From assembly GCF_000282495.1 (NCBI RefSeq), contig NZ_AKJE01000095.1:19809-83808 (forward strand): DNA of 64,000 nt, in the 5' to 3' direction. Made by a program: the position numbers and the translations under genes. Shown piece by piece: positions 7,895-16,594 of the stretch. The notes under the pieces are model-generated. The model saw only the letters and a program-made list of their open reading frames with translations. It was not told where the DNA came from and ran no database searches. The stretch comes from Pseudomonas sp. GM79. GTDB taxonomy: Bacteria > Pseudomonadota > Gammaproteobacteria > Pseudomonadales > Pseudomonadaceae. Numbering within the stretch: the first letter of the stretch is position 1; each line of letters opens with the position of its first letter.

Positions 7895-8653
7895 ATGAGA
7901 CCGATCCTCACGCTACGCCAGTACACCCACGACCTGATCGTCCACAGCCACGACCACGCGCAACTGGTGTTCGGGCTGTCGGGCGCGCTGGACTTCGAGG
8001 TCGAAGGGCATGGCAGTCAGGTGGTGCAACAGAGTTTCGTGGTGGTGCCGTCGGGGGCGCATCATGCCTGCGACAGCGCCCATGGCAGTCGTTGCCTGGT
8101 GCTGGATGTGCCGAGCGACCAGTGGGTTTCGCAGTCCCTTGGCGATCACGCCGAAGCCAGCCGCCGCTTGCTCGACAATGCCGGGCGCCTGTCGCTGGAC
8201 GCCGGGCAAAGCCAACTGGTGAGTTGGCTGGCAGGCAGTCAGATCAGTGATCCGCTGATCGCCCAGCAAGGCGCGGTGCTGTTGCTGGCCAGCCTGAACA
8301 ACACCAAACCCGACAGCGTGGGCGGTCGGCGCCTGCCCTATGCGGCGCTGAATGCACACATCGATCAATACGCGGCCTATCCACTGCAAGTCGCCGATCT
8401 GGCGCGCATTGCCGGCCTGTCCAGCGCTCGGCTGCATGCGCGGTTCGTGGCGGAATGCGGGCAAACGCCGATGGACTACATTCGCAGTCGTCGGCTGCAC
8501 ATCGCTGTCGGCTTGTTGCGCGATTCAGCGCTGCCCATTGGCGAGATTGCCTGTCGGGTCGGCTACAGCTCGCAGAGTGCATTCGCCGCGGCAGTGTTGC
8601 GTGAGTTCGGTGCCTCACCCGGTAAATTGCGCCGCGAGGCTGGCGACAAATGA
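7895..8653 (+). CDS. AraC-family transcriptional regulator with cupin-type sensor domain
   Basis: A 252-residue regulator with ACAGGAG ten bases before the ATG. Residues 1-90 form a small beta-barrel of the AraC cupin type (HDLIVHSHDHAQLVFGLSGALDFEVEG, FVVVPSGAHHACDS). The C-terminus has the two AraC helix-turn-helix units (LQVADLARIAGLSSARLHARF and IGEIACRVGYSSQSAFAAAV) ending ASPGKLRR. Such regulators are often next to the exporter they control; an EamA permease follows on the same strand but 295 bases away, beyond two REP elements. That link is a guess. Confidence 0.87.
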   Translation: MRPILTLRQYTHDLIVHSHDHAQLVFGLSGALDFEVEGHGSQVVQQSFVVVPSGAHHACDSAHGSRCLVLDVPSDQWVSQSLGDHAEASRRLLDNAGRLSLDAGQSQLVSWLAGSQISDPLIAQQGAVLLLASLNNTKPDSVGGRRLPYAALNAHIDQYAAYPLQVADLARIAGLSSARLHARFVAECGQTPMDYIRSRRLHIAVGLLRDSALPIGEIACRVGYSSQSAFAAAVLREFGASPGKLRREAGDK

Positions 8654-8697
8654 CGCGAGTCTGGCGACAGACATAACCAAGCGTTACGCGATTAAAT

Positions 8698-8827
8698 GTA
8701 GCAGCTGGCGAAGCCTGCGTTCGAGCGCGAAGCGGTCGCAATCGGGACAATGTGGTGTGCCTGACACTCCGCGTGCACTGGTTTTACGACCGCTTCGCGC
8801 TCGAACGCAGGCTTCGCCAGCTGCTAC
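8698..8827. repeat. REP inverted pair, GTAGCAGCTGGCGAAGCCTG variant
   Basis: Arms GTAGCAGCTGGCGAAGCCTG and complement extend inwards through CGTTCGAGCGCGAAGCGGTCG / CGACCGCTTCGCGCTCGAACG, then enclose a loop that keeps fragments of the GTGGGAGCGGG family (TGACACTCCGCG). It appears to be a composite. Confidence 0.85.
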
Positions 8828-8897
8828 AGGAGGCTGCGATCTTTTCGGGATCGACGAAGATCAAGATCAAAAGATCGCAGCCTTCGCCAGCTCCTAC
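8828..8897. repeat. REP element, AAGATCGCAG type, abutting the previous one
   Basis: GGAGGCTGCGATCTTTT faces AAAAGATCGCAGCCTTCGCC...CTCCTAC. The left arm begins inside the last bases of the preceding REP pair, so the two elements are fused in tandem. Confidence 0.85.
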
Positions 8898-8948
8898 AGG
8901 GGCCGATGGTGTTGTCGGCCGGATTCGATTCGTTTATCAAGGATTGCA

Positions 8949-9842
8949 ATGACTCCCCGTACCGCCCTTGGCGCTCTGCATATCGGTGCACTGATGTTCG
9001 GCCTGACCGGCGTATTCGGCAAACTCGCCGCCGCTTCGCCGGCCATCATCGTGTTCGGCCGTGCCGCGTTTGCTGTCCTCGCCCTGGCGTTTTTCGCACG
9101 GTTCGCAAGCGGTACCCGTTGGCAGAAACTCGACGCCGTGGACCTGCGTCGACTGCTGCTCAGTGGCTTGCTGCTGACCGGGCACTGGGTGAGTTTCTTC
9201 ATCGCGGTGAAGGTGGCCGGGGTGGCGATCGCGACCCTGGGATTTGCCAGTTTCCCGGCGTTTACCGTGGTCCTCGAAGGGTTGATCTTCCGCGAGCGCA
9301 TCCGCGCCAACGAAATCCTGCTGGTGGTGCTGGTCAGTATTGGATTGGTGCTGGTCACGCCGGATTTCGATCTGGCCAGCGGCGCCACCTCTGGCCTGAT
9401 GTGGGCGGTGGCTTCCGGCTTGTTGTTCGCCCTGCTGTCCCTGACCAACCGCGCCAGCTCCGGACGAATTCCGCCGGTGCAGGCTGCTCTGTGTCAGAAC
9501 GTGGTGGTTGCGATCTGCCTGCTGCCAGTGGCGGTGCCGCAGTTAAGCGAAGTGCGCGCCATCGACTGGCTGTGGATCGGCCTGCTCGGGGTGTTCTGCA
9601 CCGGCGTCGCCCACAGCCTGTTCGTCGCCAGCCTGGCGGTGATCAAAGCCCGGACCGCGTCAGTGGTGTTTGCTCTGGAGCCGGTTTACGGCATCACCCT
9701 GGCCTGGCTGCTGTTCGATGAAAACCCGACGCTGCGCATGCTGATCGGCGGCGCGCTGATCATCGTGGCCATCGTGGTCTCGAGCCGGTTGTCCGGCAGT
9801 TCAAGCAAGAGCGCCGTGGCGGCGCAAGCCCCGTCTCACTGA
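8949..9842 (+). CDS. EamA-family (DMT superfamily) transporter
   Basis: A 297-residue permease with AAGGA upstream of the ATG. Ten hydrophobic segments are arranged as two EamA repeats of about 140 residues; the first holds ALHIGALMFGLTGVFGKLAAAS and the second begins near ATSGLMWAVASGLLFALLSL. Near the C-terminus is VVFALEPVYGITLAWLLFDENPTLRMLIGG, the usual EamA signature. Members export or import small metabolites, often amino acids or nucleosides; the substrate cannot be read from sequence. It overlaps the end of the converging SelW-like gene by 7 bases. Confidence 0.9.
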   Translation: MTPRTALGALHIGALMFGLTGVFGKLAAASPAIIVFGRAAFAVLALAFFARFASGTRWQKLDAVDLRRLLLSGLLLTGHWVSFFIAVKVAGVAIATLGFASFPAFTVVLEGLIFRERIRANEILLVVLVSIGLVLVTPDFDLASGATSGLMWAVASGLLFALLSLTNRASSGRIPPVQAALCQNVVVAICLLPVAVPQLSEVRAIDWLWIGLLGVFCTGVAHSLFVASLAVIKARTASVVFALEPVYGITLAWLLFDENPTLRMLIGGALIIVAIVVSSRLSGSSSKSAVAAQAPSH

Positions 9843-10123
9843 GTGCGGTCGTTGTGGCCCAGGTCGCGATCCGGATCGATCTGATCGCGGACCCGCTGCT
9901 TGAGCACCTTGGCCTCGGGAAAACCACCGTCGGCCTTGCGCTCCCAGAGCTGCACATCGTCACAGAAAATGTGAAAAACCCCGCCAGTGCCGGGCACCAG
10001 AGACACTTTGCCCAGGTCATCGCCGAAGGTACTGAGCAGTTCCTGGGCCAGCCAGGCAGCGCGCAACAGCCATTGGCATTGCGTGCAATAGGTGATGACG
10101 ATTTCCGGTTTACGTGCGGTCAT
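9836..10123 (-). CDS. SelT/SelW/SelH-family thiol protein
   Basis: A 95-residue thioredoxin-fold protein of the Rdx family: EIVITYCTQCQWLLRAAWLAQELL at the start carries CxxC (Cys15 and Cys18 of this reading) in the place of the CxxU of selenoprotein W, followed by the family block LVPGTGGVFHIFCDDVQLWERKADGGFPEAKVLKQRVRD. The start ATG has CAGGAG about 11 bases upstream. It is probably a cytoplasmic redox protein; the partner is unknown. No SECIS-like or TGA-Sec feature is needed because the second Cys is encoded directly. Confidence 0.88.
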   Translation of the reverse strand: MTARKPEIVITYCTQCQWLLRAAWLAQELLSTFGDDLGKVSLVPGTGGVFHIFCDDVQLWERKADGGFPEAKVLKQRVRDQIDPDRDLGHNDRTQ

Positions 10124-10176
10124 GATTGGCAAAACTCCTGGGCCTGGGGGCGTCGCCATGATAAACCGCATAACCG

Positions 10177-10268
10177 AAAAGATCGCAGCCTCGTTGCACT
10201 CGACAGCTCCTACAGGGATATGTGTACATCTGTAGGAGCTGTCGAGTGCAACGAGGCTGCGATCTTTT
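10177..10268. repeat. REP inverted pair, AAAAGATCGCAG outward type
   Basis: AAAAGATCGCAGCCTCGTTG and its complement form arms of about 38 bases around a short loop TAGGGATATGTGTACATCT. It lies downstream of the FimV-like gene and upstream of the SelW-like gene. Confidence 0.92.
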
Positions 10269-10273
10269 GATCT

Positions 10274-12103
10274 TCAGCGAATACCGGCCAACAGAGTCCG
10301 GGCCGTTTCCTTGAGCGGTTCGTCACCTTCCTTGAGCAACTCGTTAAGCAGCTCGATGGCGCTGTCCAGATCGCCGTCGTCGATGCAGGTCTGGGCCTGT
10401 TCGAGTTTGCCCGCGCTGCTCGGGCCGGCCGGTTCAAGATCCATCAACTCAGCATTCAGCGGCTCAAGCTCCAGCAGCTGGCCAGGGTCGCTGAATTCGT
10501 TGAGTAAGGTCTCGTCCAGAGATTGAGCGTCCGGTTCGGCGATCCATTCAAGCTCGGGCTCGTCCAGCGTCGGCTCCTCGGGCATTTCGAAAACATCGGG
10601 CAATACATGCAGATTCGAGGTGAACCCGGGATCGTTTACCTGCGCTGACTCATTCGACGGTTTAGCGCTGGATGATGAGTTTTCGAAGGGGCTGATCAGG
10701 TCCCAATTCGAATCCATCGACAGGTCATCGAGGTTCAACTGGAACTCATCGCTCGGTGCCGCTTCAGGGACAGCAGGCATGGGCGGCGCCACAGCCACGG
10801 CGGCGACCACCGGTGCGGCGCTGATCAGTTTCGGATAGCGGGCGCGGATGTCCTGAAGTTGCTGTGCATCGAACCCGGCGTCTCGCAGGCTGCTTTCCTG
10901 CGCGTCATACGCTTGCAAGTCGCCCTGTTTACCGAGGACTTCCAACAGCTGCACGGCCAGATCGGTGCGCTGGGGTTCCCTGACCAACGCGTCTCGCAAC
11001 AAACCGGCCGCCTCGGACAAACGGCCATACGCCAGATAGATACCCACCCCTTCCAGCACGTCGCCTGCGGGAGTCTCTTCGACCGATCCGGCTAGCGGTT
11101 GCGGCCGGGGCGCAGGACTGGCCGGTTCTGTTGCGCGACTGAGCACCGGTTCATGACGCGACGGCGGTACGGGTAACGGCTCGGGCTGGACCTGAGCCTG
11201 AACCTGCTGTCGTTGACGGCGAAGGAATACGCCGAGCAATACCAGCGCCACCACTGCCAGCAACCCGATGATCAACAGCCACGGAGTCGGTTCAGACTCC
11301 TCTACTGCAACGGGCACCGGCGCCGGCACTGCGGGCACTGCGGGCACTGCGGGCACGACCGGCTCTGCCGATGCCTGTTTGACTTCCGCCAGTTGGGTTT
11401 GCAGCTCGATCAGCTGTTTTTTCTGGCCGGAAATATGCTCATCCTGTCCCTGAAGCTTCGCATTCAACTCATTGATGGTCGTTTGCAGTTGCTGGTTCTG
11501 CAGCACGCTGGCGGCCAGCTGTTCGGCAACAGCATCATTCGCGGGCGCGGCAGCTGGTTTATCGACATCAGGCTTGGGCACCGCCGCCTTCGCAGCAGGT
11601 GGCGGTGCTACCGCCGGCTCAACCGACGGGAACGAGGAAGACTGAGGGCGCGGCGCGGGGTCATCGTTGACGGGAACAATGCCCGGTGCCCCTGGCGGAT
11701 CGATCAGCACTGTGTACTCGCGCAGCAAACGCCCATTGGGCTGATTGAGCTGCACCAGAAAATTCAGGAAGGGTTCATTGACCGGTTTGCTGGAGGTTAC
11801 CCGGATCAGGCTGCGGTTGCCCCGCAGGATCGGTGTGAACTTCAGGTCGTTGAGGAAGAACACCCGCTCAACACCGGCGCGGCTGAACTCGTCCGCCGTC
11901 GCCAGGCTGACCGACAGCTCGCCCTCCGCCAGGCCGCCAGCGTCCACCAAAGCAATGTCGGCATTGAACGGCTGATTCAACGCCGAATGCTGGGTGATCT
12001 CACCCAACCCGAGCGCAGGGGCCAATGCCGAGTAAGTGACAGCACCACCGACCAGCAGCAGCCTGGTGCAACACCGCAATACAACGTGCCAACTCTCGAG
12101 CAT
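10274..12103 (-). CDS. FimV/HubP-family protein, short form without LysM
   Basis: A 609-residue inner-membrane protein. The second ATG is chosen because AAGGGA lies five bases before it and abuts the first. Order: signal or membrane segment (about 1-32); FimV N-terminal domain (GEITQHSALNQPFNADIAL to REYTVLIDPPG, about 33-145); Pro/Ala-rich linker; coiled coil (about 195-245, NQQLQTTINELNAKLQGQ); membrane helix (LLIIGLLAVVALVLLGVFL, about 275); acidic region with TPR-like helices; and a C-terminal FimV domain (AQTCIDDGDLDSAIELLNELLKEG). FimV scaffolds polar machinery and type IV pili and is usually 900 residues or more with a peptidoglycan-binding LysM, which I do not see here. Probably a paralogue. 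Confidence 0.8.
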   Translation of the reverse strand: MLESWHVVLRCCTRLLLVGGAVTYSALAPALGLGEITQHSALNQPFNADIALVDAGGLAEGELSVSLATADEFSRAGVERVFFLNDLKFTPILRGNRSLIRVTSSKPVNEPFLNFLVQLNQPNGRLLREYTVLIDPPGAPGIVPVNDDPAPRPQSSSFPSVEPAVAPPPAAKAAVPKPDVDKPAAAPANDAVAEQLAASVLQNQQLQTTINELNAKLQGQDEHISGQKKQLIELQTQLAEVKQASAEPVVPAVPAVPAVPAPVPVAVEESEPTPWLLIIGLLAVVALVLLGVFLRRQRQQVQAQVQPEPLPVPPSRHEPVLSRATEPASPAPRPQPLAGSVEETPAGDVLEGVGIYLAYGRLSEAAGLLRDALVREPQRTDLAVQLLEVLGKQGDLQAYDAQESSLRDAGFDAQQLQDIRARYPKLISAAPVVAAVAVAPPMPAVPEAAPSDEFQLNLDDLSMDSNWDLISPFENSSSSAKPSNESAQVNDPGFTSNLHVLPDVFEMPEEPTLDEPELEWIAEPDAQSLDETLLNEFSDPGQLLELEPLNAELMDLEPAGPSSAGKLEQAQTCIDDGDLDSAIELLNELLKEGDEPLKETARTLLAGIR

Positions 12104-12231
12104 GAGCATCCCTTAAATAACCTGAACCAACCTGTACGTATTCGCACATCCGGTACGAACACGATATTGCCTAGTAGTTCTTTATAGTCTGCCCAACGGG
12201 GTATCTCAAAAGTCCGACGCGTGGTTATGCC

Positions 12232-12666
12232 TCAAGATTTTTCCAGGTTACCCAGGATGTGCCCGTGGACTCGCATGCAGACTTTCAAATCCGCCTCATC
12301 AACGCCTTCGAACAGTTCGTGGCGCAATTGAGTGGCAATGGTTTCAATTTGTTCGATCAAGGGCCGGGCCGGGGCACAGAGGACGATTTTTTTTGCCCGA
12401 CGGTCTTCCAGCACGGATTGGCGTTGCACCAGGCCCTGACTTTCCAGGCTGTCGAGCAGTCGGGCCAGAGTGGGCCCTTCGACGCCAACGCTTTGCGCCA
12501 GTTCGCGTTGGGTGGGGGCAGTCTCGAAACGTGCCAAATGCAGCAGCACCAGCCAGCGCGCCTGGGACAGACCCAGGCCAGCCAATCGGCGGTCCAGTTC
12601 GGCACGCCAGCCCCGAGACATCTGGGCCAGTTGCATGCCAAAGCGGTGTTGATCGGTTAACGGCAT
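12232..12666 (-). CDS. MarR/SlyA-type transcriptional regulator
   Basis: A 144-residue winged-helix regulator. The core is typical: MSRGWRAELDRRLAGLGLSQARWLVLLHLARFE, the recognition region TQRELAQSVGVEGPTLARLLDSLESQGLVQR and the wing EDRRAKKIVLCAPARPLIEQIE. MarR dimers usually repress a nearby gene and release on binding a small molecule. No divergent target starts within 100 bases upstream (recQ ends there), so it may act elsewhere or on itself. The FimV-like gene lies downstream on the same strand, 129 bases away. Confidence 0.88.
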   Translation of the reverse strand: MPLTDQHRFGMQLAQMSRGWRAELDRRLAGLGLSQARWLVLLHLARFETAPTQRELAQSVGVEGPTLARLLDSLESQGLVQRQSVLEDRRAKKIVLCAPARPLIEQIETIATQLRHELFEGVDEADLKVCMRVHGHILGNLEKS

Positions 12667-12787
12667 AAAACACTCATGGTTAGACTGAAAATAGAGAAAA
12701 GCTAATTATTAGTCAGCTAAGCATGACCTTTGGCTATAGGCAAGGCTTGCTCCTGTACTGAATCGTTACATCTATGCCGCAGGTCAT

Positions 12788-14914
12788 TCAGACTTCGAAT
12801 TCCGACTGCAGGGCGGCACGAACGCAATACAAAACGCCTTCCGGAACTCTTCCCGCGAACAGCGCGGCAATCTCTGATACCGATGGCAACTCGCCCTCGC
12901 CGTCGAGGAAAGCGTCCTGAACTTCGCCCATCAACTCTTCAGGCAGGTCCAGCGCCTGTTCCAGTGACAGCTGCTGTTTGCCGATGGCCTCGGCAAGCAT
13001 TGTGTAAACGTTCTTTTCCGAGCATTGCAGCTGACCGGCGATCTGCAGCGGTGTCATGCCGGCCCGGGCCAGCGTGATCAGTTCGTGACGCACATCGGCC
13101 ACCACTTTCGGCGCCTCGACCTGGCCGCCGAGCACTTCGAGGAAGGCCTCGCCGTAACGTTCCAGTTTGCGCGCGCCGACACCGCTGACCGTGGCCATTT
13201 GCGCCAGAGAACTTGGCTGGCTGCGGAGCATTTCCAGCAGCGTCGAGTCGGGGAAGATGACGTACGGCGGCACGCCATGCTCTTCGGCCAGTTTGCGACG
13301 CAGGGCACGCAAGGCTTCCCACTGTTCGCGTTCTTCGCCGCGAACCAGTTGGCTGGCCTGGCTCTTGCTGCTTTTGGCGGTGGTTTGCGGCTTGAGGTCG
13401 CGGCGCAGTTCCAGGGTCACTTCGCCCTTGAGCAATGGCCGGCAGGTATCGCTCAGGCGCAGGCCGCCGTAGCCTTCGAGGTCGATGTCCGCCAGGCCAC
13501 GGGCAACAAGTTGTCGGAACAAGGAGCGCCATTCGCTCTCCCCCATCGCTTTGCCTACGCCGTATACCGACAAATGCTGATGACCGAAGCTGCGGACCTT
13601 TTCGTTGTCCTTGCCCAGTAGCACATCGACCAGATGACCGACGCCATAACGCTGACCGGTGCGGTAGATCGCCGACAGCGCCTGACGGGCCGGCTCGGTG
13701 GCGTCCCAGGTTTGCACGCCGTCGACGCAGTTGTCGCAGTGGCCGCAGGGCTCGGGCATGTCTTCGTCGAAGTACGCGAGCAGGGTCTGGCGGCGGCAGC
13801 GGGTTTCTTCGCAGAGCGAGAGCATGGCGTCGAGCTTATGCTGCTCCAGACGCTTGTGGCGCTCGTCGCCTTCGGAGTTTTGCAGCATTTGCTTGAGCAT
13901 CACTACGTCTTGCAGGCCGTACGCCATCCAGGCATCCGCCGGCAGGCCATCACGACCGCCGCGACCGGTTTCCTGGTAATAGGCCTCAAGGGACTTCGGC
14001 AAATCCAGGTGCGCGACAAAACGTACGTTGGGCTTGTCGATGCCCATGCCGAACGCCACGGTGGCGACCATGATCAGGCCTTCCTCGTTGAGAAAGCGCT
14101 TTTGGTGGTGGGCCCGCGTGTCGTTGGGCAGACCGGCGTGGTACGGCAGCGCCGGGAAACCTTGCTCACTGAGGAACACCGCTACTTCATCAACCTTTTT
14201 GCGCGACAGGCAGTAAACGATACCGGCATCGCTGCGCCGCTCGGCGAGGAACGCCAGCAACTGTTTGCGCGGCTGTTCCTTGGGCACGATGCGATAGAAA
14301 ATATTGGGCCGGTCGAAACTCGAGAGGAAACGCTCGGCATCCTGCAAATGCAGACGATCGACGATTTCTTCCCGGGTGCGCTTGTCGGCCGTCGCGGTCA
14401 GGGCAATGCGCGGGACGTTGGGGAACAATTCCGCCAACTGGCCCAGTTGCAGGTATTCCCGACGGAAATCGTGGCCCCATTGGGACACACAGTGCGCTTC
14501 GTCGATGGCGAACAGAGCGATTTCAAGGCTTTGCAGGAAAGCCAGCATGCGCGGCTGAACCAGGCGTTCGGGCGCCAGGTAGAGCATTTTCACCTCGCCG
14601 CGCTTGATCCGCGCCGCCAGATCACGCTGCTGCTCAGCGCTCAGCGTGGAGTTCAACGACGCCGCGGCGACGCCCAGCTCTTCGAGGGTGGCGACCTGAT
14701 CGTCCATCAGTGCGATCAGCGGTGACACCACCACGGCCAGGCCCTCGCGCAGCAGTGCCGGCACCTGGAAGCACAAGGACTTGCCGCCACCGGTAGGCAT
14801 CAGCACCAAGGCGTCGCCGCCACTGGCCACGCGCTCAATGATTGCACCCTGACGGCCACGGAAACTGTCGTAGCCGAAGATGTCCTTGAGGACGCGTTGA
14901 GCCTGTTCGAGCAT
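12788..14914 (-). CDS. recQ: ATP-dependent DNA helicase RecQ
   Basis: A 708-residue helicase. The start is the ATG of MLEQAQRVLKDIFGYDSFRG with GGAG upstream; the frame stays open further out but is not conserved in character. Walker A is MPTGGGKS (residues 39-46), followed by DEAH (AIDEAHCVSQWGHDFR), motif V/VI (GMGIDKPNVRFVAH, QETGRGGRDG), the RecQ zinc cysteines (CEETRCRR, CGHCDNC), a winged helix, an HRDC domain (EEREQWEALRALRRKLAEEHGVPPYVIF) and an extra C-terminal domain of about 100 residues seen in many proteobacterial RecQ proteins. It acts in recombinational repair with RecJ and RecF pathway proteins. Confidence 0.97.
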   Translation of the reverse strand: MLEQAQRVLKDIFGYDSFRGRQGAIIERVASGGDALVLMPTGGGKSLCFQVPALLREGLAVVVSPLIALMDDQVATLEELGVAAASLNSTLSAEQQRDLAARIKRGEVKMLYLAPERLVQPRMLAFLQSLEIALFAIDEAHCVSQWGHDFRREYLQLGQLAELFPNVPRIALTATADKRTREEIVDRLHLQDAERFLSSFDRPNIFYRIVPKEQPRKQLLAFLAERRSDAGIVYCLSRKKVDEVAVFLSEQGFPALPYHAGLPNDTRAHHQKRFLNEEGLIMVATVAFGMGIDKPNVRFVAHLDLPKSLEAYYQETGRGGRDGLPADAWMAYGLQDVVMLKQMLQNSEGDERHKRLEQHKLDAMLSLCEETRCRRQTLLAYFDEDMPEPCGHCDNCVDGVQTWDATEPARQALSAIYRTGQRYGVGHLVDVLLGKDNEKVRSFGHQHLSVYGVGKAMGESEWRSLFRQLVARGLADIDLEGYGGLRLSDTCRPLLKGEVTLELRRDLKPQTTAKSSKSQASQLVRGEEREQWEALRALRRKLAEEHGVPPYVIFPDSTLLEMLRSQPSSLAQMATVSGVGARKLERYGEAFLEVLGGQVEAPKVVADVRHELITLARAGMTPLQIAGQLQCSEKNVYTMLAEAIGKQQLSLEQALDLPEELMGEVQDAFLDGEGELPSVSEIAALFAGRVPEGVLYCVRAALQSEFEV

Positions 14915-15333
14915 AAAAACTCCAAAAATCACCGAAACATCCCTGCAAGGCTGGTTCAGAATCATGAAAGCTGCACCGACAAATCGTAAGTGCGCATTGC
15001 ATGACGCTGCATATCTCAGCCGTGACGCCAGCAGGGCATCACAAAACGCGCGAGTATACCCGAGCCCTACCCTGCAAAGGGCGCCGCTGATAAGACACAC
15101 GAAAGCCAATGCAACGCAGACCTTGTGGGAGCGGGCTTGCTCGCGAAGGCGGTGTGTCAGTCGACATTAATGCTGCCTGACACACCGCCTTCGCGAGCAA
15201 GCCCGCTCCCACAGGGTTTCATTGTCCCGACCACAGATTCCCTCACAAGGCTGCAAATATGCCGCGCGGCTGGCCCAAGCGCTCAAGAAGGCCTAGAATT
15301 CCCGCATCGTATATTCCCCAAGGTAGCCCTTTA
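14915..15333. other. Intergenic region between recQ and yecA-like genes
   Basis: Divergent promoter region. It holds the recQ ribosome-binding site (TTTTTGGAG on the minus strand), one REP pair at 15124-15213 and about 120 bases before the yecA-like start. I see no LexA-type CTG-N10-CAG site, no convincing small gene and no RNA gene. Confidence 0.6.
15124..15213. repeat. REP inverted pair, GTGGGAGCGGG type
   Basis: Full-length arms TGTGGGAGCGGGCTTGCTCG...GGCGGTGTGTCAG and complement; almost identical to the copy at 901-990 except for the loop. Confidence 0.92.
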
Positions 15334-15921
15334 ATGTCCTTCGCTGAGCAACTAACCCGCCTGCAAGTCTTCCTCGACGCCGACGAGCTGCATGACGAGG
15401 CGCTGGACTACGTGGCCGCCCACGGCTACCTCACCGCGCTGTCGATCTGTTCCGAGAGCGTTCCCGACCGTGAATGGATCGACGCGCTCTTCGCCGAAGA
15501 GCCGCATTACGCCGACGACACCGAGCGTGAAGCGATCGAATCCACCCTGCTGCTGCTCAAGGCGCACATCGCTCGCCAACTGGCGTCCGACGAAGAGTTC
15601 GAGCTGCCGTGCGACCTCGACCTGGGCGACGACCCGGACGACTCCGACCTGCGCGGCTGGTGCATCGGCTTCATGGAAGGCGTGTTCCTGCGCGAAGCGG
15701 CCTGGTTCGAAACCGCCGAAGACGAAGTCAGCGAAATGCTGCTGCCGATCATGGTCGGTTCGGGTCTGTTCGACGAACAGCCTGAATTCTCCGACATCGC
15801 GGCCGACGCCAACCTGATGGACGACATGATCGTGCAGATCCCGGAAGCCCTGACCGCGCTGTACCTGCTGTGCAACGCGCCAGACGAAAAACCGGCGATT
15901 CTCAAGCCACGTCACCACTAA
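15334..15921 (+). CDS. YecA/UPF0149-family protein
   Basis: A 195-residue acidic protein of the UPF0149 family, starting at ATG with AAGG 12 bases upstream. Conserved blocks are the helical N-terminus (LTRLQVFLDADELHDEALDYVAAHGYLTAL), the central WCIGFMEGVFLREAAWFE and the end LYLLCNAPDE. The protein is rich in Asp and Glu throughout. It lacks the C-terminal SEC-C zinc motif that some YecA proteins carry. The function is unknown. It forms a probable operon with the ybaN-like gene that begins ten bases after its stop codon. Confidence 0.85.
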   Translation: MSFAEQLTRLQVFLDADELHDEALDYVAAHGYLTALSICSESVPDREWIDALFAEEPHYADDTEREAIESTLLLLKAHIARQLASDEEFELPCDLDLGDDPDDSDLRGWCIGFMEGVFLREAAWFETAEDEVSEMLLPIMVGSGLFDEQPEFSDIAADANLMDDMIVQIPEALTALYLLCNAPDEKPAILKPRHH

Positions 15922-15931
15922 GGTTTTGCCT

Positions 15932-16327
15932 ATGGACAACCCCATAGGCAACCGCCCCCTGATGTTGCGCTACGTGCTGCTGGCCATCGGCTGGCTGAGC
16001 GTAGCGTTGGGGGTGATCGGGATTTTCCTGCCGGTGCTGCCCACCACACCGTTCCTGTTGCTGGCGGCCGCCTGTTTCGCCCGCAGCTCGCCGCGTTTCT
16101 ATCAGTGGCTGGTGGAACATCCACGGCTTGGGCCGTGGGTCCGCGACTACCTGAGCGGCAATGGCATTCCCCTAAAGGGCAAGGTCTACGCCATCGGTTT
16201 GATGTGGGCGAGCATCCTGCTTTCCTGCTACCTGGTGCCCCTGCCTTGGGCGCGCGGGTTCATGCTGACCAGTGCAGTGCTGGTGACGGTTTATATCCTC
16301 AAGCAGAAAACCCTGCATAAACCCTGA
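15932..16327 (+). CDS. YbaN-family (DUF454) inner-membrane protein
   Basis: A 131-residue membrane protein; the ATG lies just after the yecA-like gene with AAGG nine bases upstream. The DUF454 signature is clear: LGVIGIFLPVLPTTPFLLLAAACFARSSPRFYQWL, then a short cytoplasmic part (GPWVRDYLSGNGIPLKGKVYAIG) and two further hydrophobic segments. Three or four membrane helices are expected. No biochemical role is known for this family. Cotranscription with the YecA-like gene is likely. Confidence 0.87.
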   Translation: MDNPIGNRPLMLRYVLLAIGWLSVALGVIGIFLPVLPTTPFLLLAAACFARSSPRFYQWLVEHPRLGPWVRDYLSGNGIPLKGKVYAIGLMWASILLSCYLVPLPWARGFMLTSAVLVTVYILKQKTLHKP

Positions 16328-16365
16328 TCCTTCTGCAATGAAGGACTTCTGTGGCGAGGGGCTTC

Positions 16366-16498
16366 TGTGGCGAGGGAGCTTGCTCCCGCTGGGTTGCGAA
16401 GCGACCCCAAACCCTGCGACCTAATTTTTCCTGACACATCGCATGAGCTAGTTTTACGACTGCTGCGCAGCCGAGCGGGAGCAAGCTCCCTCGCCACA
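16366..16498. repeat. REP inverted pair, TGTGGCGAGGGAGC type, with a truncated duplicate
   Basis: Arms TGTGGCGAGGGAGCTTGCTC and complement. Directly before the left arm, at 16350-16365, is a shortened copy of the same arm start (TGTGGCGAGGGGCTTC), as if one arm began to be duplicated. Confidence 0.88.
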
Positions 16499-16594
16499 GT
16501 AAGCAAACTGCTGACGTCCTTTCGTCCGACGACCTGCCCTACCCCGCCCAAATCAACGCCTAGACTTCAGACATCTGCACTCGAGCAGCCAGAC

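Noticed and set aside
6793..8250. Long plus-strand frame across the LpxH-like gene
   Set aside because: It starts in a REP, runs antisense to the phosphoesterase and out of frame through the AraC gene; both real genes have motifs and ribosome-binding sites.
13634..14725. 363-codon open frame antisense to recQ
   Set aside because: Lies wholly within recQ, with no ribosome-binding site and no recognisable domain.
14915..15123. LexA box for recQ
   Set aside because: CTG and CAG occur at about 15008-15020 but are separated by seven bases rather than ten.
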